From assembly GCA_012064415.1 (NCBI GenBank), contig SSNU01000244.1, positions 496,001 to 560,000 of the forward strand: a stretch of 64,000 bases of DNA, in the 5' to 3' direction. Below the pieces are notes generated by a model. The model made no database searches and was not told the DNA's origin. It saw only the letters and a list, made by a program, of their open reading frames with translations. Of the stretch, positions 33,101 through 42,270 are shown piece after piece. Origin of the DNA: Gyrodactylus bullatarudis (lineage: Eukaryota > Platyhelminthes > Monogenea > Gyrodactylidea > Gyrodactylidae). The position numbers and the translations under genes are program-made. Every line of letters starts with the position of its first letter. Within the stretch, counting starts at the first letter, position 1.

Positions 33101-36100
33101 AACTTAAAAATAATCAGAAGTTCAATAAATCAAATTTCTTCTCGGTTCTTAAATTGAAGTAGAGCTATTAATACGATTACACGTCTTGGCATGACTAAAT
33201 GAGATTGTATTTGATTTCCCACACCAAGCATAAACATTCTGATTGGTTTGAATATTTCTGACCAACCAAATTGAAGCAATTTACATTGTTCTCTATTCAA
33301 TGAGGGGGTAATGATGTCTCATCCTATTTTATATCTTTAAAAATACTAATAGATTATAAGATGTTATCACTCTGGACCCCAGGGTCCAAAGGAAAATCTG
33401 AATAGCTTGACTTGATTTTAAGAGCCGATAGAAGCTTTGGTCAAAATATGATTTTTAAGACTTTTTGAGGCCCTAATGATGACACATTTTGGAATGACAC
33501 TGTGTTTATTTTAATGAGTCTCATTTAGACTGAAAACATTTATGAAAAGTAAGGCTCTCATTTAATTTTCTCTCTGCATTGCTATACTCATCTTACTAAA
33601 TTCTTTAAAAAGTTTTATCTTTTAAAACATTTTCTCAGAGTGTGATTAATAATCACATTATAGAAAACTGGTTTGAATCTTTCGTGTAGTAGTAATATGT
33701 TATCGGGAATGAAGAGGTTCTATCTGAGGTCAGACTACCACCTCATTGTAATCAGAGTCGATTGAGCATCGATCTTCTAGCAAAATAGAATAACTAAGAT
33801 GGCATTTGGTAATATACAAAACTCTGAGGGTTTCATCCATGCTAAAATATGAAATACTTGAATCCAATAGTCCTCAAGAAGAAAGGCAGTGCTCTAAATG
33901 GCCAATGAAACTAGCAAATGACCTAAAATTTAGATGTATTTGTTATGGGAAGACAAAATTTAATTTAGAATAACATCAAGTTAGAGATTTGAGTTTTTAC
34001 ATGATGCAAGGTCCCAGAGAAAACTTATTCCTGTAATTAATCCCAACTCTTAAAGGTTTTTTCCTATATTTTCTCAAATCTAACTGCAAATTCTCTTGTT
34101 ACATTTCACAATTACTTTTCTTTTTTTCACACCATGCATTTATTTATTATTATTCCTCCAGAAACTAAACATACTTTACTCATTGTAATTGTACTCTATT
34201 CATTTGTCAAGGAAATAAATCTCAACTTTACTGACCAAATTGATCAAATTGTAAGAATTTGATACACACTCACTCATTATTGCTTCGAGCATGCTAAAAG
34301 TTATTTGTTGCGCAAATTTGGGTTTATTTCAATTGCCTACATTGCAATTCACACAATGCCATTAATTGAGAAATCCAGGGACTCTTATTTTAAGGAAAAA
34401 CCTTCAATGAAGGTGCTATATCTGAAGCTAGTCAAAAAGAAGATGGGAATTTATGATTTTTATAAAATTCTCAATTTTTTCATCATCATAAAAATTTTGA
34501 TAAACTCGCCATTTTTCAGGGATCTTGAAATATCAAATTTCATCGACTTTCAAGTAGGGAGAAATATCAAAAAATCAAAATTTGATCTTGGCACGATTAT
34601 GGGGTGATTCTCAAAACCAGATTCAGCATATTTGATTTCTTTAACTAATTATGATCCTAAAGATAAACTTTTGATCATTCTCTCACATTGAAATCAGCAA
34701 AATATTCACCTCAAAGCTCAAAAAATGGGAATTTGACGATTGTTCAAGATTTTAAATTTGTCATATTTTCCTTAAAAGTTGATTTTTTCTAAATTTTGTT
34801 TCTCCGTATCGTGAAAGAGGGGCTCGTGATCTAAATTCCAAAAAATCTTGATCAAATTTGATTTCTTGATGAAAAAATAAGAATTTTGTAAAAATCATAA
34901 ATTCCCATCTTCATATTAACTAGGTGTAGATATGAGCTGGAATGTTGCTCAAGAATTTATAGTTTTTGCCATTCCATTTCATTTTTTTTATTAATTCATT
35001 GTATAAATCAACAGGTTGTGAAAATCTTTTTCTGAATCAGCAGAAATATTCAGAGGATTTGGAAGACGAATGAATATTGAGTAATAAAGCTTTTATTTCA
35101 CCTCTTCTCATCAGACTCTTATACCGGCTTGATATTTATCAAATGATGAAAAATCCCCTCATCGGATTAATTCGAATTGAAAGAATATCACTGGGAGGAG
35201 GGGTAGGGTCTATTATCTTTTCCTGAGAAGGGGATCCAGTTGTAACTACCCGCTACATCTTTTTTCTTTTGACTCACTCTTAAAACCCCTTTTCAAAGTC
35301 TATCAGATTCAACTTTTATCTCTTTAGAATCAGGTTGAACAGAAACCTTCGAAATAGGTTTGAAAAAGTTTTCTCTAAGCGACCAAAGCAATACGAAACG
35401 CTCCTTCTGTGGATAGAGACCTTGGAAATTTCCTTTAACAGCACTAAAAGTACACAAATCTCTAATCTCTTTTCATTTATTTCGAATGTATAAGCATATT
35501 CAACTGTGTGAAATACCATGATTTTAATTAATCTTTCTTCCATTTAATCGTTCAAATATAGTTCACATATCCTCAGAGTATTGATATCGATGAGGGATGT
35601 AAGGCAATAATAGAGTCAGACAGTGATAAAGAAATGAAAGAAATCCGAGAAAAGAAAGCTGAAGAAATTCGTAAAAACATAATTAAAATGAGGTAAGTAC
35701 CAATATACTTGTAATTGTGAGTTGTTCATGTACATTTATTTATACAATTCCTCAGCAGTACTAACAAAAAACATTATTGTTAGTGTTAAATAGTGAAAGA
35801 TTTGTAGTCACCTTTTTGAAATATGCTCTTCAATATAGAACAGAAGGAAAAACAAATGTACACTAAACTTCCTAGAAAATGTATTATCCGAAAAATAATC
35901 GATCGAAATATTTCTACCTGATTACTCATGAGTACGACCATTAATTTTCAAAAACCTCGTGTGTTCTGAAGCGCCAAATAAGGCTTGAACTTCACAATAA
36001 AATAATAAAAATTTGTAGTTTACTCATGAGTAATCAGGTAGAAATATTTCGATCGATTATTTTTCGGATAATACATTTTCTAGGAAGTTTAGTGTATATT

Positions 36101-39100
36101 AATTACTTTTAAAATTGGATTTACAATAAAAAGACAAAACTGAGGAATTTTGCATAAATATAACCCTAAACATTAAACAAAATTTTTTATTCTGCTTGAC
36201 AAATCCTTTAGATAAATTGGAAAAGTGATCTGAATCCGAATCTGTTCTCAGATCTGGAAAATTTCCTGCAATTTCTAAGAATATTGGAAGAAAAACTGCT
36301 CGATTTTCTGGGTTTTTTTATTTTGTCGAGACAAATAGACTTTCCGATAAGAATTTTCGAAATTTTATGAGCTTTCCGAATCTGCGATTGGTTCTACGTT
36401 ATCTTGTCGCAAACAGGTTCAAAAGATGAACTTTTGAAGTGTGTTTTTTTACAAATTATTTCCATTTTCAATTTTAAATGTCAAGTTATAAGTCAAGCTT
36501 GTTTCAAAATCAAAAAAAAATCATACTTTCATTTGAGAGTTTGGAAACATAGACTTCAATAGTGTTATCAGCTCATTCTATTGATTCTTCAGTGTAGTAG
36601 GAGTTCATTGATAAGTGGGCGGTGACTTTAATTTTGAATGACTTAATGGAGAGAAACATTTCCGACTCACAAACAATATGATGCCTAGAATTGATAGATC
36701 TTTCGGAAAAGTCGGTAATGAGCATTGATAAAAAGATCCAAGCGAGTCTACTTTTAAATCAATGGATGATGAAATATTCTCTCTTGTAAATCTACCGAAT
36801 AGATAATGACAACTGAAATTACTCACCCTAACCAAACTTGCTTTTAGTGAATTGACAAGACTATGAAATTGTTAGTATGTTGAACAAACCCCTGTCCTTC
36901 ATCCATGTTAATCTCTTTTTAATCACCCCATTATTAAAGCACAGAGGGAAAACTATCAGTTTAACAATCAACAAAACTGGCTCTTTCAAAAGTGTTTAGT
37001 TTAACCCTTCCCAGTCTCATTGTGCCTTTATTAAGCAACTGATTATTCTTATTAATTTGAAGCTTATAAAATATTTTTAAAAATCTTGGCTCTCAAACTA
37101 ATGTCATACATAAACCTAATTGACATGAAGATGAGAATTCACTATTTTTACAAAAAACTCGACATTTTTCTTCCGTATTCATAGAAAAAAATAATTACTA
37201 TAAGATAATTATAATTAGCCCCATAACAATAATACATCCAAAAGACCAATTTTACTAAATAATGTTGCATACCTGGCAACAGGTATGACCTAATCGAATT
37301 TTAAGAACAACTTCAACCAATAATTATATTCTAAAAACCTATATATTTGGCATGTATCACACTGATGAGTATGCCCGAAATAAAGGCCTTATTTGTGAGA
37401 AAAAACCCTGGCATCTTTTTACTTTTAATCTCATGATATCGGTGACCCAGCTCAAAACCAATGTTAAAAAACATCTATCCGACAATTTTTCGAATTCTAA
37501 ATAGAATGAGTTAATAATTTTTTTTTTGAATATCGTCACTTATTATTAGCTCATTCCATTTAGAATACAAAAAATTATTAGTAATCATTGATTTGTAATC
37601 ATCCCCGTAGAATTCAAATATGCAAGCGCCTGAACTCTATCTGCTAAAGCTTCAAACAGAGTCTATTATTGATCGATGACTCTTATATAAAAATGATTGT
37701 GTTAAGACAATTGTAGATTCGAAATCAGCGTTGGACAAAAGATAGAATTCGAGTCAGGAAAAAAATTTTTCTAGGACATGAAACATGAAATTAGAACACT
37801 AACACACAATAAAGCTTTTCTGGTAGTGGGGTCACAAAATTCGATTAGTTTTGGTCAATTTCTAATAGATTTTCAGATTCGTTACTCATTGTTGTTTATT
37901 TAGTCAACACTTTTGAAAGAGAGCCTACTAAAAACCATTCATTGTCTCTCTAATATAGTATCTATCATTCATAAATTAACCGAATAAATCAAATCTGGAT
38001 TTCAACCAATTAAAACTCAATAAAATTCAATAAAAAAATTCAATCAATGAAATTAAGCTATGTCCTCTTAATAAATTTTAATTACTAAATATTTAAACTA
38101 TATTACATTAAATCATACGAAAAGACGCCATCTTTTTTTAAGAAATAAACCAGATAATAATTCGTAAACTATAATCTTTGACTAAGTGTCTTTCTCTCGT
38201 GCGTTGTTGTTCAACGATTGCGCATTTACACATGGAATTCTTCTGTGTAATCTAACTATGGTTCACGTTCAGATGAATCTTCTTTATAAAATAATTGGGA
38301 CTATTGTCAGGTGTTGTTCCAGCTTCTCACTTTATTGACAACAAGTTTATTCAGGTTAACCTATGTCATCTAACGCTTCAGAGTTAACGAATGAATCTTT
38401 AATTGGGAAATAGATCTTTTTCTAATATCAAGTCTAGGGAAAATAAGCATAGATAACATAATACAAATACAATTCTTCCTAACACAAACCATTGCTAACA
38501 TTACCGAATTCTCCAAGAGCTCCAAGGGTACTAAATCGTCTGGTTTCTACGCATTGCTTACTTACTTGATGAGACTAACCCCTTATGTTCTTCTTTTATC
38601 TCCTTCAAGTCTTTCCGACTCCAATCATATGCCTGCCCTATATAGAATTGAACTTGACACCCTGAAGCCAATGAGGAGATTTCGTATTATCGACGAAAGA
38701 ATCCGACTTCTCGACCTAAAGAGGAAAATCGCCCAGGACGCTGCGAAAAATGTCAAGAATAAATCTCATTGTAAGTGATCCCTTTATGTACTTTACAGAG
38801 GACTCAATTTTATTTCTTTCCTCTTATTTACAGACTCGAGAAGTTTCAAAGTAAGTGTCTTTAAACTCAGTTAAAAATCATCTATAGAATTATTTGTATA
38901 ATGAAATTTATCATCAAAACGCATTCTTCAGTTGTACAGCTAGCTCAACAAACACAATATAATATATATATACAGTGTACTTCCTGAAAAAGAAGAACTG
39001 ACTAAACTATTTTGACCCCTCTACTAATGAGAGTAATGAGATGAATTTAAGATTTTTTTCCACCAAGTCGATCAATTAAAAAAACTTTTTATGAAAATAT

Positions 39101-39392
39101 GGTCATTTTTCAAATTTCGATTTGGCGCCATTTTTTCGAACTTTGAACTGAATGTTTTTATTGATTTCAAAGTGAGAGAGTGATCAAAAGTTGAATTTCA
39201 GGATCACAATCAGACAAGAAAGCCGAATATGCTGGATCTGTTCTAATGAAATTCGATTTTTGATCATTTTCACAAATCGAAATCTTTCGAAAATTTGTTG
39301 AGTATAAATTAATATTTTTCCTTGTCCATCAGCTCGATTATCGACCCTTGCCCGATCGTATGACCAAAGGTTTGCTTGTTAATTCTGATTAA
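27106..39392 (+). CDS. PH-domain coiled-coil protein, PLEKHA4-7/kramer-like
   Basis: Exons 27106-27321, 27353-27700, 27735-27830, 27860-28138, 28185-28481, 30776-30933, 30986-31314, 31373-31479, 31529-31757, 32433-32491, 35577-35692, 38610-38770, 38834-38850, 39333-39392; 823 aa in one frame. The N-terminus ends a PH-like fold (FDDWFRALE, the invariant C-terminal Trp helix), but the expected first PH strands look short, so an upstream exon is possible. Then comes a Ser-rich linker, the block SGLAKRMSISASDFIGKS with RDELIILLLQL, and a long coiled coil (EEELENLNNLFQENL). Later parts are basic/Ser-rich, with an acidic-basic helix (EIREKKAEEIRKNI) before the C-terminus. The order PH, coiled coil, charged C-terminal helix fits PLEKHA5/6/7 and fly kramer, which work at the membrane in Wnt/PCP or junctions; assignment is from memory of the family. 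Introns 1-3 are 31, 34 and 29 nt. Confidence 0.6.
28482..30775. other. Intron 5 of the PH-domain gene (2.3 kb)
   Basis: AT-rich. A small inverted repeat lies at about 29962-30112 (CAGACTCTACCCCAGGTCAAC with its near-complement). A possible alternative terminal exon starts after TTTTCCATTGCAAG (30303), with phase-0 frame AGIQTRRGSLFSSIRIS running to TAG at 30429. Neither is certain. Confidence 0.35.
34425..34925. repeat. Family-A MITE, GATGGGAATTTATG subfamily
   Basis: The left end reads AAGATGGGAATTTATGATTT and the right end AAATCATAAATTCCCATCTT, a perfect inverted terminus. The interior shares TGATAAACTCGCCATTTTTC and CATCGACTTTCAAGTAGGGA with the copies at 50.8-51.4 and 52.4-53.0 kb. Flanks read CTAG. 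Confidence 0.75.
35000..35290 (-). repeat. Dispersed repeat C, copy 2
   Basis: Inverted relative to 9060-9320; shares AGGAGGGGTAGGGTCTATT, GGATCCAGTTGTAACTA and TCATCAGACTCTTATACC in complement. Confidence 0.6.
35859..36096. mobile_element. 238-bp MITE with perfect 76-bp inverted arms
   Basis: The left arm 35859-35934 and right arm 36021-36096 are exact reverse complements over all 76 nt; the loop is 86 nt. The ends read TA-CACTAAAC...GTTTAGTG-TA, which fits a TA target duplication as made by Tc1/mariner-type transposases. Perfect arms imply recent insertion or repair. It lies in intron 11 of the PH-domain gene. Confidence 0.9.
36100..38609. other. Rest of intron 11 of the PH-domain gene
   Basis: A family-B fragment (about 36590-36835, with GTGGGCGGTGACTTTAATTT and CTCACCCTAA) and a short family-A end near 37120-37170 are present. 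Otherwise AT-rich with no recognised gene. Confidence 0.4.
39050..39250. repeat. Family-A internal fragment
   Basis: Carries the arm-internal blocks AAAATATGGTCATTTTTC and GATTTCAAAGTGAGAGAGTG, without the termini. It lies between the last two exons of the PH-domain gene. Confidence 0.5.
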
Positions 39393-39632
39393 TGAATGGA
39401 TGCCGTCAGTTAATCCCGAATGTTTGATGTTTCTCCTTTCGAATTCCATCTACCAACCCTTGATTCATTAATTTTTTTTTCATTTAAAATTGGTCAATTT
39501 TTCCAAAGACAATTTTCATCAATCTACTCTGGAATGTATCGTTATTCTTTCTCAAATTTTCAAATTATTTTTAATTTCGTTTTCCACGATTGTATTCATT
39601 AAAACTATTGTATATTGTTAATCTTTTGTGAG

Positions 39633-39638
39633 AATAAA
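39633..39638 (+). terminator. Poly(A) signal of the PH-domain gene
   Basis: AATAAA 241 nt after the stop codon. The opposite gene has its own AATAAA at 39851-39856 (minus strand), so the two 3' ends converge with about 210 bp between signals. Confidence 0.55.
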
Positions 39639-39850
39639 AAGTACACTTTTTGATTAGAAAAAATTTACAATTTGTGCCTTTATCATTTACTTTCCAGAAT
39701 ATAGGTTTAAAATGATAATGCATTAGGCAAGAACTGTAAATCTAATCCTGATAGTTAGATTAAAAATCCTCCGACGGGATTTAAGGTTTATCATTTAATA
39801 TATTAATCTTTATATCTACTTTTAAGTAGATATTTGATTCAGAAATCATC

Positions 39851-39856
39851 TTTATT
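39851..39856 (-). terminator. Poly(A) signal of the RG-rich protein gene
   Basis: AATAAA on the minus strand 75 nt after the stop codon at 39933-39931. Confidence 0.55.
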
Positions 39857-39930
39857 GAAAATTAAACAAAATTATAATTTATTAAACAATTTTTCACAAT
39901 TGGCACAAAAATCTTTAGTGTCTCCTCTGG

Positions 39931-41596
39931 CTATTTAACCCCGCCTCTGCGTCTACGATAATAATTTGGACGGTTCTGATGAATTGGTGGGCCTAGTCTC
40001 TCGTGAACCGGTCTCCTCTCCTTCAACTTGGACTCACTCTCTGTAGTAGAGAAAAATTAAGAATTGATTTTATCAATCTTTTCCAAAGTACATACAAATT
40101 CAAGAGTCTCTCTCATACATTCATTCATATATACAAGAGGATTATTTTATAAGGAAAGAGACACAAGAGCTTAAATTCAAAATTGTAACCATTTTTTTCA
40201 GAAATGAAGAAGAAAAATATCACTAATCAATAACCTTTTTTCATTCATTCTCTCTTTCTTATTTATTATTTGAGCTTAAAAACAATGTATATAATTATAT
40301 TCTGATAATCAGGTCTCTCATTCAGACAATATTGATAAGTATACCATTGGTTATTTACCACAAATGAGTAATACGGTTAGAAGAATAAAATTATTGATTT
40401 AACCGATTGACTCAAGACTAACCATTCATACTAAGCCGATGGTTTTTGGAAGACTCAGATTCTCTCTCATGAATATTGTCCCGGCTTAGACTCTTGCGGA
40501 GGTATGTAGATCGGGATTGATTACTTTGATTGTATTTTGTTGAGGGAGCCTGGTAGAAACGCTGACTGAAGCCTCCTCGACCACTTCCAGTGTTGTGTGA
40601 GTTATAAACTCTCCGACCAGAATTATTGTAAGAATCATTACTCCTCCCGACAGAATTGAGACTATCAATGCTTCCTGTGAAATATACAATCACACATGTC
40701 AATCGAATAATTAAAGTGTAGTTTAACAAGAATACATTGTATATTGATTACGGATATTATATTAGTAGTATTAGTGTGAATATTAAATTATTCGACTTAC
40801 TAAATCGATTCAAATTGGTATTGCTACTTTTAAAGTTGCTATGTGGCATGCGTCTTTGGCCTTGAGGTGTTGCAAAGGTTGTATGAGGATTGCGTGGACC
40901 TCTACCCCGATTTCTGGTGTAGTTACTACCTCGATTAGGTCCTCGATTGGTAGTTTTGACACGAGTTATAGAAAAGTTTATTTGATCTAAATTTTCAATT
41001 GAATTCGGTGTTAAAATATCATGGTCAGCTTGTTGAATTTTGACTTCGTCTCCGAGGAAATCATCACTAATCCAAATATCGTCAAAATCTACAGATTTGA
41101 TAGATGAGAAAAGGTGAACCTTACATTCTCCCTCTAAGCTTTCATTATCATCATTCGACTGCCATGGAAGGACTAGGAAATTAGACTTGTCAGATTTTTC
41201 TTCACCATTCCTAATTAAATCAGAATATCCCTTATCCAAAATCGGCTGGCTTTTTGCAAGTGATTTCAATCTTGACTAAAATATTTAATCTATCAATTCT
41301 TACCAAGTTTGATGTTTCATCTGCATATTTAGAGATATTATCTGGTTTATCTGAAGAGAATCTAGCAAATCTTTGATCGAGAGTTATATCTGTTGTTGAG
41401 TGAAGGGAAATATGGTTTTTCTTTTTACCCTTGAAACAAAATTTAATTAAAAATGGATAAATTAAACGAAAATAAATAAAAAGTATGATGTCAAAAAATG
41501 TATTTATTCACAAAAATTCAAACTGACGCTATTTAACTTTCTTACTAAAATAACAAAACACTTAAATCTTTTTTTGTTTGTTTTGAACTCTCGCAT
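39931..41596 (-). CDS. Unrecognised Arg/Gly-rich, low-complexity protein
   Basis: Proposed exons: 41596-41546, 41429-41304, 41275-40801, 40674-40423, 40040-39931; 337 aa in one frame. The last four are secure from splice sites and phase. The 17-codon first exon (MREFKTNKKRF) is tentative because its ATG lies 2 bp from the PET117 ATG on the other strand. No domain was recognised. Visible: a short motif TDITLDQRFARFSS near the N-terminus, an acidic patch SVDFDDIWISDDFLGDE, RG/RGG-type stretches (RGPNRGSNYTRNRGRG, GSGRGGFSQRFYQ), Ser/Asn-rich runs, and a basic end with HERLGPP and YYRRRRGG. Composition suggests an RNA- or mRNP-associated disordered protein, which is inference. The second intron is only 28 nt. 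Confidence 0.6.
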
Positions 41597-41598
41597 TA

Positions 41599-41828
41599 AT
41601 GAGTGCAAGAGCAAAACGAGTATTTTACGCAAGCTGTGTATTCACGATATCGACGATCATAGGTGTAACTGTTAGTCAAGTTCTAGAAAGAGAGGTAATT
41701 CATTATCTTACGTCTTTAAGAATTTAAGCCAAAAAGTCCGACAAGAAATTTCCCACGAGCGTGAAAAACTTGATCTCAATGACGGAAACAAAAAATCCCC
41801 ACAAGATCACAATAAGAATTCCATTTAG
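41599..41828 (+). CDS. PET117: PET117, cytochrome c oxidase assembly factor
   Basis: Small inner-membrane mitochondrial protein needed for assembly of complex IV (links COX15/heme A with other assembly factors in known systems). Exons 41599-41694 and 41721-41828 give 67 aa. The N-terminal part has basic residues (SARAKR) followed by one membrane helix (VFYASCVFTISTIIGVTVS), then a charged helix (QVLERENLSQKVRQEISHER), matching the PET117 plan of one TM plus coiled tail in about 70-80 aa. The 26-nt intron (41695-41720) must be removed because its frame stops. The last 50 nt overlap the LAGE3 coding sequence in another frame. The family call is from architecture and pattern, not a strong motif. 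Confidence 0.6.
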
Positions 41829-42111
41829 CCATCCATACTATGCAGAAACTATTCTCAAGAGTCTTAGTGTAGATAGACCACCACCTAGAAGTGTTGTGTG
41901 CCAAACACAAAGTGTCGAAGGCTCAGTGTTAGTCTGCGACTTCTCAATTGTCAAAAATAGTGACAAGGATGATTTTTATTCTGTTCGTAAACTTAGGACG
42001 GCTATCAAATTTTGGATGGAACATGTTGAGCTTTTGTGTGCAACCTTTGAAATGCTTGCAGCACGAACAAAAAGAACCCCTGTTCAAAATTTAGTTCCAA
42101 TAAAAATTTGA
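41779..42111 (+). CDS. LAGE3: LAGE3/Pcc1, KEOPS (EKC) complex subunit
   Basis: Pcc1-family dimerisation subunit of the KEOPS complex that makes the t6A modification on tRNAs. The ATG at 41779 gives 110 aa. Conserved family pattern: ITIRIPFSHPYYAETILKSL (first strand and helix), then DRPPPRSVV, and the C-terminal helix with LRTAIKFWMEHVELLCATFE. No intron within this span. The first 50 nt overlap the 3' end of PET117 in a different frame, so this protein would need leaky scanning, reinitiation, its own promoter, or the alternative 3' splice site at 41736, which places it in frame with PET117 exon 1. Poly(A) signal at 42163-42168. Confidence 0.8.
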   Translation: MTETKNPHKITIRIPFSHPYYAETILKSLSVDRPPPRSVVCQTQSVEGSVLVCDFSIVKNSDKDDFYSVRKLRTAIKFWMEHVELLCATFEMLAARTKRTPVQNLVPIKI

Positions 42112-42162
42112 TATATGTTTTAATCTAAATTAAATTATTTTGTCATTTTCTGGATTATCACA

Positions 42163-42168
42163 AATAAA
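42163..42168 (+). terminator. Poly(A) signal of PET117/LAGE3
   Basis: AATAAA 52 nt past the LAGE3 stop; probably shared by both ORFs. Confidence 0.6.
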
Positions 42169-42249
42169 TTAACGCGAGTCAGTCAAATCGAATAATTAAT
42201 TTGTCATTCATGTGTCTACTTGAAAGTAGCTAAACGAATATAAAAATAT

Positions 42250-42255
42250 TTTATT
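42250..42255 (-). terminator. Poly(A) signal of SLC44
   Basis: AATAAA on the minus strand 16 nt past the SLC44 stop. The two converging transcripts therefore end within about 100 bp of each other. Confidence 0.55.
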
Positions 42256-42270
42256 TGCAAAATGGGCATT

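Larger units (their letters stand above)
32492..35576. other. Intron 10 of the PH-domain gene (3.1 kb)
   Basis: Contains a family-A element (34425-34925) and copy 2 of repeat C (35000-35290). The remaining sequence shows no recognised gene. Confidence 0.5.

Noticed and set aside
41737..41778. LAGE3 beginning upstream at the GTG (41761)
   Set aside because: GTG is not a normal start in animals; the ATG at 41779 begins just before the conserved strand.
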